This document shows positions 47,601-58,913 of a stretch of 64,000 nt of DNA, piece by piece (within the stretch, counting starts at the first letter, position 1; each line of letters begins with the position of its first letter). The notes beneath the pieces are model-generated. The model saw only the letters and a list, made by a program, of their open reading frames with translations. It made no database searches and was not told the DNA's origin. A program made the translations under genes and the position numbers. The DNA comes from Davidsoniella eucalypti (Eukaryota; Ascomycota; Sordariomycetes; Microascales; Ceratocystidaceae): NCBI GenBank assembly GCA_004009845.1, contig RMBW01000013.1, positions 124,001 through 188,000 of the forward strand, read 5' to 3'.

Positions 47601-47812
47601 TGCGGGAGCGTTCGGGTGTGCATTGATTTGAGAGACGTAGGGAACGTAGTAGCCGGAGACAAAGAGTAAGCAACAAGAGTAAGTCCGTCGATATAGCGAT
47701 GCAAATGAAGGGTTTCCGAGTACGAAATGCGTTCTTTTGTGTGAGAGGTGCTGACCAATATTGACAAAAACCACCGGTAGCTACCATGACTATCTATCGT
47801 CTTAGCTCTCGC
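44639..47812. other. Gene desert, last part: nothing recognisable
   Basis: About 3.2 kb down to the stop of the unknown gene at 47813. Short unrelated frames only. It holds a cluster of three TACAGAT heptamers within 230 bp (45204-45210, 45365-45371, 45430-45436). The last few hundred bases probably include the 3' untranslated region of the next gene. Confidence 0.6.
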
Positions 47813-48871
47813 TTATGGCTCATCGTCGTCTGCAACAGGAAGCTGTGTCGACAGCCAGTTCTCCATTGCGCCCGGCTCGTGCTTGGCCTTGGCACCACGC
47901 TTCTTGGCGCTAGCGGGCGACGGCTTTTTGATGACTAGACAGAGAATGTGGCCATACACGGCGAAGCCTTCATACGACACTTCCATGATCATCTTCTTCT
48001 TGTCGTCTGTGACTATGCCAAGCTGGCGTGAGCGCTTGGATGGATTTTCGCTATCAGAAGCTTTGGCCATTGTTGCGTTGTCGCCGTTAGAATCTTTGTT
48101 GGCCGTGGAAGAGTCTTCCCCGTACTCATCGCCTGATGAGACAAACATGCCAGACTCTTCACTATCATTTATGATAGTTGTGCCCTGATCGTCACTAGTG
48201 ACTGCTGCCACTCCAGAAACATCGTCAACCGTGCTTCGCCGGGTTCGCTTACTGCGCCGTTGCTGCTGTTGAAGAAGATCAGGGACTTCGGGAGCATTGA
48301 ACACAGGAGCATCGTCGTCGTCGCTTTCCTCACGAATGACTATCGAAGCTTCACCTTGATTATCTGAAGCAGTGGCACCAGATTCATCTTCAGCATCTAC
48401 ATCGATAGGCGCTAGCCGTGATTGTGCTATCAAGCCCTTGGAGCTGCTCTGGGCCTTGTACGATGCTCGGTCTGCAAAATGTCTGTGCTTTTGCAATACT
48501 GAGTGTCGTTCGCTGGTGGGCAATAGTGTGATAGCCACCTCGAACTCGTCTAGTGGTTGCTATTTGTCAACTACTTGTGATCGTACAAAGTATCGTTTGT
48601 AGACATACGGACCTGTGATGACTACTTCGGCCTTTCTGTGAGCTGGCTTCTTCTTCTTTTTGCCATCCTTCCAGGCATCCCAGCGTTCATTCTCTCGGGC
48701 CTGGAGAACCTGAGGAATTACAGTGGGCTTGATATGCTCGATAATCTTGGGAAGTAAAGGGTTACGGGAATCAAGAAGCCATGAGTGCTGAAGTGAAGGG
48801 GGTTCAGTGTAGATATGACATTCAAGGATATGGGCGTGAGAAATCCGCATATAGCGCCTTAAAGGAGCCAT
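47813..48871 (-). CDS. Conserved-looking protein of unknown function
   Basis: I do not recognise this protein. Two exons, 48613-48871 and 47813-48549, joined in phase 1 over a 63-nt intron (donor GTCCGT, acceptor CTAG) to 331 aa. The first 120 residues look folded: RISHAHILECHIYTE, then WLLDSRNPLLPKIIEHIKP, then across the intron EVVITDEFEVAITLLPTSER. A long acidic, Ser-rich low-complexity region follows, with IVIREESDDDDAPVF and a basic patch RRSKRTRR. A short ordered end, EVSYEGFAVYGHILCLVIKK, comes near the C-terminus. The arrangement suggests a nuclear adaptor, but that is only a guess from composition. The start at 48871 is chosen as the Met next to the conserved-looking block; an upstream in-frame Met at 48937 adds 22 residues. 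Divergent from the mitochondrial IleRS gene, 307 bp apart. Confidence 0.75.
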
Positions 48872-49178
48872 TTTGAGATGTGTAGACACTGATGAAGATT
48901 GACAAAGAGCAAGATGATTGTGACGTGATGAAACCAAAAGCTAAGAATAGGCAGCACATTAATATCAGAAACGTAAAGCTACAGCCTTGTCAGCCTTGCA
49001 TGACATCATCGCTTGTGATTGGCTATGGTGCCCTTAAACAATATAAGCTGCCCCACTATTATCACGGCCGTCCCACTATCAGCGTTAAGGAAGCTTCGAA
49101 ATAGACGAACGTCATGCATTCAATACACGGTAAGCGAAAGCCCGAATTACCGGCTCAGAGGACGGTTTGTGTCGAACA
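48872..49178. promoter_or_regulatory. Short bidirectional promoter
   Basis: 307 bp between the divergent starts of the unknown protein and mitochondrial IleRS. No clear TATA box; the sequence holds TGACATCATC near 49000-49010 (CRE-like). Expression of the two genes may be coupled, which is inference. Confidence 0.45.
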
Positions 49179-52173
49179 ATGTCCAAGAACTGGTCCTCGA
49201 CATTGAGGCTACCCAGGTCCTCATTCCCGTGAGTTGTCTTTGGCTGAGATACACAACACAGTGCTAAGCTAACCCTATTTGAATAATGATAGGGCTCGGC
49301 CATTGCCAGCACAACGCGAGCAGCTCATCAAGGCCACAGCTGATGAATTCTACCAATGGCAAACAAACGAGCGTGCCGAACTAGAGCCGTTCGTGCTTCA
49401 CGATGGCCCGCCGTACGCCAATGGAAGTCTCCATGTAGGCCATGCGCTGAACAAGGTGCTCAAGGACATGATTCTGCGAGTCAAGATCCAGCAGGGCCGT
49501 AGAGTCGCCTATCGGCCTGGCTGGGACTGCCATGGCCTTCCGATCGAGCTCAAGGCTCTGGAAGCTCTGGGTAAGAGTGCCAAGGAACTCACGCCAGCGC
49601 AGATTCGCAAGGCTGCTCGGGGTCTAGCCTCCAAGACCATTGTCAAGCAGATGAAAGAGTTTCAGTCCATTGGTATCATGAGTGACTGGAATGCTCGGTG
49701 GACTACCATGGACGCCGCATTTGAAATTAGCCAGTTGCGTTTGTTCCAGCATATGGTGCAACGCGGATTGATATACCGCAAGCACAAGCCGGTCTATTGG
49801 TCGCCATCGTCAGGCACTGCGTTAGCCGAAGCTGAGCTGGAGTACAGCGAGAACCATATTTCCAAAGCTGCCTATGTCAAGTTTCCGATCGCCAATGAGA
49901 GTCTGGCCCAGAAGCTCAATCTGTCAACTGACGAGCCGCTCTATGCTGTGATCTGGACTACAACCCCATGGACTCTGCCAGCCAACAGAGCCATTGCAGT
50001 GCACGACGACATGGATTACACTGTTGTCCGCGTTAATAGAGAGTTATACATTGTAGCAGAAACCCGAGTTGATGTCGTTGCGTCGTGGTTCCCTGAGGGC
50101 ACAGCTATTGAGTCTGTATTGACTGGCATCAAGGGCTCCGACATCAGTGGCAATACTTACAAACACAAATTGCGTGGAAGTAAAGCTGAGCCGCAGAAGA
50201 TTATCCATGCCGACTTTGTGACTGTCATATCAGGTACTGGCCTTGTCCATCTTGCACCGGGCCATGGCATGGACGACTACGAAGTATGCGCGACGCACGG
50301 CATTGAGGCTGCGGCGCCAATCACGGACACCGGCAACTTCACCAAGGACGCCTTCCCAGAGAACCCCGACGTTCTGACTAACGCACCATCGATTCTCGAC
50401 GGCGGTAGTGAGGCGGTGCTAGATTTAATGGGAGCTGATATCCTATTCACCCACAAGATCCGCCATAAATATCCGTACGACTGGCGTACCAAGCGGCCAG
50501 TGGTCATCCGTGCCACGGCACAGTGGTTTTCCGACGTGCGTAGCATCAAAGAAGACGCGCTCAAGTCACTACGTGACGTTGCTTTTGTCCCAGCTAGTGG
50601 TCGCAACCGTCTAGAAAGCTTTATTACAAGCCGTAGCGAATGGTGTATCTCACGTCAGCGTGCCTGGGGTGTCCCGATTCCTGCGCTGTACGGTAGTGAA
50701 GGCAACGCCATCGTCACAGATGCTTCTGTCAACCACATCATCCGCACCATCGAAGAACGCGGCATCGATGCCTGGTTCGCCGATGCCGCTGATGAACCGG
50801 CCTGGATCGAGCCATCTCTCCGTTCGCAGCACAGTTCGCTACGCCGTGGAACAGACACCATGGACGTCTGGTTCGACAGCGGAAGTAGCTGGACGCAGAC
50901 CCCAGGCCGAGCCGACGTCTATCTCGAAGGCAGCGATCAGCATCGCGGTTGGTTCCAGTCCAGCCTGTTATCTCGCATCGCCGCCGCGCAAGCCAACGGC
51001 GAAGCCAACCCGGCCGCGCCCTTCCGCACGCTCATCACCCACGGCTTCACGCTCGACACGACGAACCAAAAGATGAGTAAATCGCTGGGAAATATCCTCA
51101 CGCCCGCGCAGATCATGGACGGCTCACTGCTTCCGCCTCTTAAGCTCAAGGGCAAGAATAAACCTAAGCCCGCCACTCCCGGCGCCCCTGTACCACCCAC
51201 CTACGAGAACCTCGGTCCCGATGCGCTACGGCTTTGGGTCGCCTCGTCGGAGTACACCAAAGACGTCAATGTCGGCCAGCCTGTGCTCGCCTCCATTCAC
51301 GCGTCGCTGAACAAATACCGCGTGATTCTACGCATGTTAATCGGCTCCATGCACGCATCAGCTCGCACCGCACCTCTATCCATCATGGACCGCATCGCTC
51401 TCTTACAACTCGCTGACGTCATGCGCACTGTCGGTACCTCCTTCGACAACCACGAGTTCTTCCGCGCCGTTGCTGCCCTAAACCACTGGATTAGCGTCGA
51501 CCTCTCTGCTTTTTACCTGGAAGCCGTCAAAGATCGGCTTTACTGCGGCGATGGCGGTGGTGTAATTGAAGCTCTCTTTGTCGGTTTACTACGTATGTTG
51601 GCGCCCATAACGCCTCTTCTTGCTGAAGAAGCCTGGCAGCACCGCCCACAGTGGCTCAAGGACGCCGACGGCGCAGACAGCGCCCTCAGTCCATCTAAGC
51701 AACGGTACACCGTTCCAGAAATAGAAGCTTCGCATCTTTCTAGCGACGTAGACGATGTTACGCTACGAAAGGATATTCCGCTACTCTACGAAGTTCACTC
51801 CGGCGTCAAAGCTGCACTAGAGGCAGGCCGTCTAGCCAAAGCACTAGGCTCGTCCCTTCAAAGTGCCGTAATTATCCATATCAAAAACAATGCTGATATC
51901 GCGGCACGACTACGCACGTATGTCGACGATCTAGACGCAATGTTTGTCGTGTCTTCAGTGGATATTGTCGAACAGGCTGTGGTACCCGTGCAAGGAGAAG
52001 GAGAAGGAAACTGGTGCTTTACGCATGATTTAGAGGTCCAGGGCGCAAAGGTCACGGTTAACGTGATGCCGCCGTCGAAGCATAAATGCGTACGTTGCTG
52101 GAGATACTTGGCTGACGTTGAAGAGGGTCTATGCGGCCGTTGTGACGGTGTTGTAAATACTCCTAGTGTATAG
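49179..52173 (+). CDS. ISM1: Mitochondrial isoleucyl-tRNA synthetase
   Basis: Class I synthetase that charges mitochondrial tRNA-Ile. Exons 49179-49228 and 49293-52173, joined in phase 2 over a 64-nt intron (GTGAGT, CTAAC branch site, TAG), 976 aa. The join gives LRLPRSSFPARPLPAQREQL, matching the fungal mitochondrial pattern around FPARP. The first 17 residues are basic and Ser-rich, as in a short mitochondrial presequence. The HIGH-type motif is HVGH (64-67) in PPYANGSLHVGHALNK. The CP1 editing domain is present (TTTPWTLPANRAI, GTGLVHLAPGHGMDDYE). KMSKS is at 610-614. A C-terminal zinc-binding unit has Cys949, 952, 964 and 967. The size and bacterial-type C-terminus favour the mitochondrial over the cytosolic enzyme. 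Starting at 49279 would use intron sequence as coding, so I rejected it. Confidence 0.95.
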
Positions 52174-52708
52174 AACATGCAGGGAAAAACGTGAATTGTG
52201 TCAATAAGTAGTATAGATATGTATAGTACAGTATGTAAGATTATGTCAAGATGAACCAATATTTAAAAAAAGAAAACGTCACATCTCTAGTTGGAACTCA
52301 AAAAGGCAGTTATGATTAGTACTTGACATGCTATAGAATACTACATACTATGTAGTATAATAAAAGTTAAAATAAGTTGGAGGAGTTGACGAATAAGGGG
52401 CAGCTGGCACCAACGCTTTTGCTCGCTTTCCGGATGCTATAAAAGAAACAAATAAAGTGTGTAGATAACATAAGAAAACAAGATAATGCAGAAGTATAAG
52501 AAGAGAGGATAGAAGAAAAATAAACAAAGGGATCAAGGAAGGACAGGCTATTTGAAAGTGTTGTGCAAAAATAATAACAAAAGGATATATGAAACTTAGC
52601 GGAAAGTCATGAACGAGTGTCAAGAAATAAGAGAACAATAAGTATAAGATAGGCAAACTCCTTCCCCAACTTAAACTTCTTCTCCTCTGGGAAGAAAACA
52701 GTTGTTCA
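52174..52708. other. Convergent 3' intergenic region
   Basis: 535 bp between the stops of IleRS (+) and the 1286-aa protein (-). Very AT-rich, with A-rich plus-strand tracts. No gene seen; it should hold both polyadenylation regions. Confidence 0.7.
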
Positions 52709-55700
52709 TTAGAGCCAAAACAGCCACCGAATGCCCCGAATCGTGCCCTTGCCTAGCCCACGAATCACGTGGATGATGGTCACGATAAACCACAAATACC
52801 ACATGAGTCCGACTAGAGCCCACTCGACACCTAGCCACAAACCACGTCGCAGCCATGGAAAGCGCCGCCGCTTGCGCCGCAGCATCTGCTCGATGTCATC
52901 TCCGACGAGCTTGGCTTTTTGGCCCTGGCTCGTGACCATGGCACTGCCAGCCTCCTCAGCGTCATCAGCGGCGCGGCGCGTTAGATGTAGCAGATCGGCC
53001 GTAATCACGTTACGAACAGCGTCGATCTGTGCTTCAAGTTGCGGTATGCACGTGTTAGTGAAGTGTCCCACGGCGTCTTGCCAGGCGGCTTCGCGTGCCG
53101 TTAGAACGTGGGTTAGAGTCTGTGCGGCTATGGGGTGCAGCTCCACGATTGAGACTGGGTGTCCAGACACAGAGAATGGAGTGTCCTTGCTGAGTCTAGC
53201 CACATCCTGGAGTATGCTGCGCATATGTAAAATAGACGGTGTATCAGGCATATTTGGCAGGGCGCCAGTCTCAGTAAAGGTCAGTAGCGGTTGTGGCTTT
53301 TGTGCGGTCTGGGTAAGGTCCAGAGCTTTGATGCTAGAGCTCAGAATCAAGGCCCGTAGACGAGCAAGCTCGCGCCGCGAGATAAGAACTTGTGGTAGTT
53401 CAGCGGTAGTTGCCCCTGGAGACGTAGCAGAAAGTGAACCGCTCTTGGGCTGCCGTGGACGAATAGCGATGGGTCCGTCCGATATGGCTTGTAAGTGAGG
53501 GGGCACCCGGAAAATGATAGGAAGTGGGGTGCGAGGCTTGACTTCGTTGGATATAGGACGAGAGCTTTCAGATACGGAGCTTTGGGCTCTGCTCAGGTTT
53601 GACCGAGGCGATGCGGCCTGGATATCAATTCGCGGCGGCTTCAGAGAGTTGAACCGAGAAGACCGATGTTGATACATCTTGGGGCGTAGAGGAGTGCTCA
53701 GACCACTAGAATCACTCGGGGGCTTCGTGGGTGGCGTCACGCGGGAATCCGAGGGACTCAATGCATGATTTTGCTGCAGACTTCCTGTTTTACGCACAGA
53801 TTGTGGCTGTTGCTCGAAATCAGAGTCATCAGAAGACGACGAATCCTCGGCCTTACGCCAGATGATGCTTCCCAACTTGGAGAAGCCTCCACGAATCACA
53901 GAGTCGATGCGCATTCCAGGCGAGCGCAACATGTCCCGAACACTGCTGTTGCTGTCACTCTTCACCGTGAAGGTCCTGCTTGGCTTGGGCATGTCTGTGG
54001 TGTCCTTTTCCATGCTTGTAATGTTGGAGGCTTGGGAGTCCTTGCGGTCCGATGCATCTATCGTCTGCTTAGATGTAGCATCTGATAGTCTAGGTGGACT
54101 CTCGGGCTCCTCGGGTACCCGCTCGATAGAAGTGTCACGGAGACGTTCTCGGCTGCGATCTCTGAGGATGCTTTTCACGCGATAGAACGGCTTACGTGAT
54201 GGTGACGCAGGCCGGCTAGAATCGGAGACCTCCAGAAGATCATGGCTAGGCGAGACGGGACGAGATGGATCAAGTTCTAGAGATGCGCGTTCTCGGCCAT
54301 GGAAATGAATGTCCAAACTATTCCGGCTGAGGATGTTTCCAGTTCGACGACCCTGAGCACCGATGGCAGGAGATTTACGGCCCTTGCCCTTATCACCTAA
54401 CTGCTTTTCCTCATTTTCACTGAGCTCAAGAATCGAACTCGGCCGGCTATGCAGTCTACTAGGCGGCTTAGAGCCGGAATCCGAGAACTTGTCTGATGCT
54501 ATTGGGCTGATGATGCTTTGTTGTTGTTGCTGTTGCTGCTGTTGCTCTATTTCACGGGCCATTATCTCAGCCATCTGTTTCTCCAATATATCTTTACTTT
54601 GAGACATCAAGGTTCCACTACGTTTTGTGCGCCGGAAGCGAGTATCGATTTCACTTTCCGAGTCGTCCGATATTGAGTTCCGTCCCCGGCGCGAAATATC
54701 ATGATGGGCAAAATTGGAACCACTATGCTTGTGACCCGGCTTGAAGGTATGGAGCTTGTGGCGAGCCTTGGCTGCCTTGGACTGGCCATGGTCACTATCA
54801 AAGCCCTGCCTACTACCCTCTGCAGCATCAGTGAAATGGCCTGTGTCCTCTTCAGCGGCAATATTACTATTTGCTAGCCGGGGTACAGCAGCAGCACTTG
54901 ACTCAGTGATCTGCTGCGAGATACCAACAAGGGACTCGGATGGCCGTATTTGCTGTCGGAACGCCGTGGGAGGGAAGATTGGTTTCCATTCGCGGTCTTG
55001 GAGATACTGCTTGTTTGTGCCCTTTTCAAGCCAGTATATATCAGCAATCATATCCGCCGGATTCATCTCCCAATCCAGTCTTGGTCGCCGAGGCTTGTTG
55101 GTGGCGATGGCCTTGTGAGTTGGTAACACTAGTTCCATGTTTCGATCAGCAGGCTCAAATGGTGGTAGCGATCCGTCGTCTGATATAACACTCTGGTCCC
55201 AGTTAGACCGCCGTGTGACCTCATGCACCCAATCGGACACACGTGCAACGTCTGCAAAGCCTTGGGACTCGCCATCGACGTTCTTACGCTCCCGGCCTCT
55301 GACCTTTCGGTTTCGGATGTACTGAAGAGGATTGTACTGGCGACCTAGGATTATATGGGAGTCTGTAGACCCATGCGGTGATACGCGGTTTGCCAGTGCA
55401 TTGTTGGCCGGAGAGTCTGGCGGGCTTGTCATGTGTTTCGCCTCGGCGCGAGTAGGGATTGGTGGTAAAGCATCTAGTAGGTGGCAATAGTGTGCCATGA
55501 GCTCCAGATGTTCGCGTGCTTTCTGTGCTCGCGCAAGCGTTGACTGGGAGAAATAGAATCTATTCACTGGCTCATACGTCGACCCTAAGTCAAAGCCAGT
55601 TGTGCTCTTGCCGGAGCCAGTTACGCCGCCTAAAAGGCGCTGCCCCGAGCCACTGAGGGCACGCTCAGAGCGTGGGGAGGATGTTCGTGATACTTTGCGC

Positions 55701-56569
55701 TGTTGCTGAAAATGATGGCGTAGAGTGCCACTTGTCGTTGTATCTGGTAGAGGGGCGAGTCGTGGTGGAAGCGGTTGGGAGGAGTTTCGTTGCGAGGCAA
55801 TCCGGCGCGAATGGCTGATTCGTAGCGCCATGTCTACTAGCTGTGCAGAGTTGATGTCTAGTGCCTGGTCTTCGAGGCTGCCATTGTCGGTATCCGCGGA
55901 GTCTGGGCGGTCGGAATGGGAACTACGCGTTTTCCGTACTTGTAGTTCTTGGCCCGGTGATGATGATGAAGATGGGCCTGCGAATGGCTCATTTGGCGTC
56001 GAAGATGATGTTGTCGATGATCGTGAGCTCAAGTCAATGCCATGGCCGATACTGTCGTCCGTAACAGACGCCTTCCCCTTGGCTACCGCAGCACTACGCG
56101 ATGGCCTGGATCGATGGGCATCGAGGTTGGATTGTCGAGGGCTGCTGTCATATTGCAAGGCATCACTCAAGAGGAAACCACCGCTATGGCGCACCTTTTG
56201 ATTGCGCCGTCGCGCCCGATCTGTCGGTGTCGTCATCGATTCTTTACCACCTAAATATTTACTGTCTGGGTGGTTGTCGGGCGTTCTGGATCGCACGATA
56301 GTGCTGTCATGGCGGTTGCTGAGAGAGGGGTCCTGTATGTGCGAATTGTAGTTATTTGTAACGAGGCCGTGCTGGTTTCCGGAGCTGCTACCTGAGGCCG
56401 CCCTCGAATACGGGCGATTGCTGTTGCTGTTGCCACCGTCACCACTTCCGCCGGGCGTGTAGTAGGCGTAGCCCCCTTTGGCATTGTCTTCGTCTGTAAT
56501 AGGTGACCCTTCGACACACTGTCGATGAGGCCGAAGCTGCGTACTGGCAGCACGATCGTGATCCCCCAT
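52709..56569 (-). CDS. Large low-complexity protein with hydrophobic C-terminus, unknown function
   Basis: Single uninterrupted exon, 1286 aa. I do not recognise a named family. Most of the protein is Ser/Pro/Arg-rich and probably disordered. Two stretches look folded: about residues 331-372 (VNRFYFSQSTLARAQKAREH, then LELMAHYCHLLDALPPIP) and about 405-545 (RQYNPLQYIRNRKVRGRE; PADMIADIYWLEKGTNKQYL). A run of nine Gln lies near residue 675 and is encoded by mixed CAA/CAG. The last 180 residues look ordered, with amphipathic helices (HVLTAREAAWQDAVGHFTN; AVRNVITADLLHLTRRA). The end is very basic (RRKRRRFPWLRR), followed by a hydrophobic segment at about 1242-1270 (WALVGLMWYLWFIVTIIHVI), so a C-terminal membrane anchor is likely. 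The length, codon use and stable frame argue that it is real. Confidence 0.85.
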   Translation of the reverse strand: MGDHDRAASTQLRPHRQCVEGSPITDEDNAKGGYAYYTPGGSGDGGNSNSNRPYSRAASGSSSGNQHGLVTNNYNSHIQDPSLSNRHDSTIVRSRTPDNHPDSKYLGGKESMTTPTDRARRRNQKVRHSGGFLLSDALQYDSSPRQSNLDAHRSRPSRSAAVAKGKASVTDDSIGHGIDLSSRSSTTSSSTPNEPFAGPSSSSSPGQELQVRKTRSSHSDRPDSADTDNGSLEDQALDINSAQLVDMALRISHSRRIASQRNSSQPLPPRLAPLPDTTTSGTLRHHFQQQRKVSRTSSPRSERALSGSGQRLLGGVTGSGKSTTGFDLGSTYEPVNRFYFSQSTLARAQKAREHLELMAHYCHLLDALPPIPTRAEAKHMTSPPDSPANNALANRVSPHGSTDSHIILGRQYNPLQYIRNRKVRGRERKNVDGESQGFADVARVSDWVHEVTRRSNWDQSVISDDGSLPPFEPADRNMELVLPTHKAIATNKPRRPRLDWEMNPADMIADIYWLEKGTNKQYLQDREWKPIFPPTAFRQQIRPSESLVGISQQITESSAAAVPRLANSNIAAEEDTGHFTDAAEGSRQGFDSDHGQSKAAKARHKLHTFKPGHKHSGSNFAHHDISRRGRNSISDDSESEIDTRFRRTKRSGTLMSQSKDILEKQMAEIMAREIEQQQQQQQQQSIISPIASDKFSDSGSKPPSRLHSRPSSILELSENEEKQLGDKGKGRKSPAIGAQGRRTGNILSRNSLDIHFHGRERASLELDPSRPVSPSHDLLEVSDSSRPASPSRKPFYRVKSILRDRSRERLRDTSIERVPEEPESPPRLSDATSKQTIDASDRKDSQASNITSMEKDTTDMPKPSRTFTVKSDSNSSVRDMLRSPGMRIDSVIRGGFSKLGSIIWRKAEDSSSSDDSDFEQQPQSVRKTGSLQQNHALSPSDSRVTPPTKPPSDSSGLSTPLRPKMYQHRSSRFNSLKPPRIDIQAASPRSNLSRAQSSVSESSRPISNEVKPRTPLPIIFRVPPHLQAISDGPIAIRPRQPKSGSLSATSPGATTAELPQVLISRRELARLRALILSSSIKALDLTQTAQKPQPLLTFTETGALPNMPDTPSILHMRSILQDVARLSKDTPFSVSGHPVSIVELHPIAAQTLTHVLTAREAAWQDAVGHFTNTCIPQLEAQIDAVRNVITADLLHLTRRAADDAEEAGSAMVTSQGQKAKLVGDDIEQMLRRKRRRFPWLRRGLWLGVEWALVGLMWYLWFIVTIIHVIRGLGKGTIRGIRWLFWL
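54519..54546 (-). repeat. CAA/CAG trinucleotide repeat encoding poly-Gln
   Basis: Nine Gln codons mixing CAA and CAG inside the 1286-aa protein. The interruptions make it less prone to slippage than a pure run. Confidence 0.85.
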
Positions 56570-57492
56570 TGATTGAGTGGAAGAGCTGGTGAGAACGTGC
56601 TTCGAATAGCTCGAATAAGTGCAGCTTCAGGGACCTGGAGAGGGAGCGTCTACAGAGCTTCCGCTAGCAGCGCATAGTTTCCATGTGGAAAGTCCAAGAT
56701 ATTGGACGGTATAGGCAAGGAAGAAAAGCCAAAGAGCGAGAATTAATTAATGTATGATCAAACGCCGGCCAATATACAAAGAAACTGCACTATAGAGAAG
56801 AAAGTAGAAAATGGCCGCTCGATGCGACGGAGATGATGATTGTCGGCAAATGAAATAAATAATAAAAAGGAAGAAAATTAGAAAACCCCAGTGATATAAG
56901 GCTGCAAAATAAACACTCAAGCCAAGGGCAATTACAATAATTGTTGTAAGTAATTGCCGTGATGGCTGTCAGGAGGATGGCAAGAATGGCTTCATGAGGT
57001 TTGTCATATGCCCATCCATTCATTACTCTACTAACTACAAACTAAGCTATGGCTCCTTCCTGCAGCAACAACTTGTTCCTGCTTTGGTTAGCGACATGCC
57101 TGAACAAATAATGATGGCATAATTTGGTACTTTTCGCATTTGTGTCTATAGATTTGTACTCTGAGCAACCCTAAACGCATATCTCTGGACAAACCCTTGT
57201 GGTAGAAAAAGCACGGCCTTGTGGTTCCGCTTTAAAGATACCACACAGACATCAAATGGGAAAAGTAGAGCAAACAAACGCCGATCACGAGAATCTGGAG
57301 GGCTCCACCAAAAACCTCAAGCCAAGCAGTAACAATCATTATTCGCCTTTCTGTGTAAAGATATACCCTCGTCTCATAGACCAACTATTTAGCTCTGATA
57401 TCTTGCATACACACAGCGAACTCGCTTGATATACCTCTGTGACATAAGCACCTTCTCCCCTCAGTCTCAACTACGCTTCCCGCCAATCTACC
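56570..57492. promoter_or_regulatory. Divergent promoter region, 1286-aa protein / mL41
   Basis: 923 bp between divergent starts. AT-rich centre, with no clear core elements and no gene found in either strand. Confidence 0.5.
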
Positions 57493-57890
57493 ATGTTACG
57501 GCCGACGCCGGTCCTCCGCATCGACTTTCGCAAGTTACGCTTGACGGTCAAAGATGTCAACAAAGGCTACTACAAGGGTAACCGCACCGGATCCATGGGT
57601 CGTCACACAAAGTACGGTGGCTACATTATCGAGTGGGAGAAGGTTCGCACCTATGCCGTGCCAGATCTGAAGGAATGCAGAGTATGTTGATATATATTGT
57701 TTTTCCCCCTCTTCCCGATATCTTGTCGTCGTCGTGAGAACTAATAATATTTATTTTCACTCTATAGCTTACTCCATTCGTTTCAAAGGCTTTCGAGCCC
57801 GAATTGCACAAATATGCCGGTATACCTGATGGCCCACGGAGTCCCGTCAAATATCTGGAACGCTGGAAGCGCGAGAACGGTGTTGATTAA
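57493..57890 (+). CDS. MRPL27: Mitochondrial ribosomal protein mL41 (YmL27)
   Basis: Component of the mitochondrial large ribosomal subunit. Exons 57493-57681 and 57768-57890, joined in phase 0 over an 86-nt intron (GTATGT...TATAG), 103 aa. The conserved core is TGSMGRHTKYGGYIIEWEKV followed by RTYAVPDL, as in yeast MRPL27 ([21 protein letters not shown]). The join gives DLKECRLTPFVSKAFEPEL, and the end PVKYLERWKRENGVD is typical of filamentous fungi. The N-terminus is short and basic (RIDFRKLRLTVKDVNKGYYK). It is too small, once split, to be found as one open frame; reading past 57681 would enter the intron. Divergent from the 1286-aa protein. Confidence 0.93.
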
Positions 57891-58913
57891 ACAACCTCTC
57901 ACTCAAGTGCACTTCCGTGTCCTTATCTTTATTTCACTGTTTCACCTATATCTAATAAGCACACACGTACGCCAATATCTCCCGTTCTACTTATCAGATA
58001 CCATTACATATAGTTTCGTTTTTGTGACTTGTGTCTAGTCGACTTATTCGATTTCGACGACACTATGAAGAGACTGTATGGTAGACCTGATATTGCACAT
58101 CGAAGATTTGCCTCTCTTTTTGCGACCTCATTTCATTTCGGTATGATATTGAAAACAAATCTAGACACGAATTCGGACACAGTACGGCCTGTATAACACC
58201 AACCTATTTTGTACAAATATATATACCTATCCGTTGACTTTCTTGTGTTCATACATGTTTAGAAGAATCAAGGCCAACCTATACACACACACTTGATGAT
58301 TGACCAACCAACCATATCTACGTGGGTGGTGAATTAAACTAAAGAATTACCAAAGAGTTGCAGTATAATGTGATCTATTTTGAAATAATAACAAGCTAAA
58401 ATGAGGAAAATAAATATAATGGGAAAATACATATGCCATCAACTTTCTAAATAAAACAACATGAGAAAGATCATTGGATGAAATCCGGTATAAAAAAGTT
58501 AGGTATCTTGAAAAAGGCCGAGAAATGAAAAAGGAAAAGAAGATAGAGAAAAAAAATACAGAAAATTGTGTCAAGGAGTGTGTCGAAGTAAAGAAAATAG
58601 AAGGACAAAGGGGACAGAAAAGATGATATATAAAGAGGTCGGTCAAAAGGTAATGAAAAAGGAAAAGAAGACAAACAATGGCGAAACAAATGAACGAACG
58701 AGTGGATAGATAGAGATAAATGTGAGAGTAAAAATGAGCGAGCGTATATCAATGTTTCAGAGATCATCGTCTCCCAGATTATGTGCATATGCTAGGCGTG
58801 GTGATATATTGTGAATATAATAATATCAGTGTAGATTGCGGTGTGCTTTTGGATTATGAGTTCGGTTTTTTTGAGCATTGTTTTTTTTTTGTTATAGTGT
58901 TTCTTTTCCTTGA
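57891..58913. other. Convergent 3' intergenic region
   Basis: About 1 kb between the stops of mL41 (+) and the lipase (-). A-rich on plus, with T runs near 58881-58892. The open frames on minus (58347-58788) are low-complexity Phe/Leu/Ser sequence and are not supported as genes. Confidence 0.65.

Noticed and set aside
49279..49292. IleRS start at the in-frame ATG 49279
   Set aside because: This ATG lies just before the intron acceptor. The spliced exon from 49179 restores the conserved FPARP segment.
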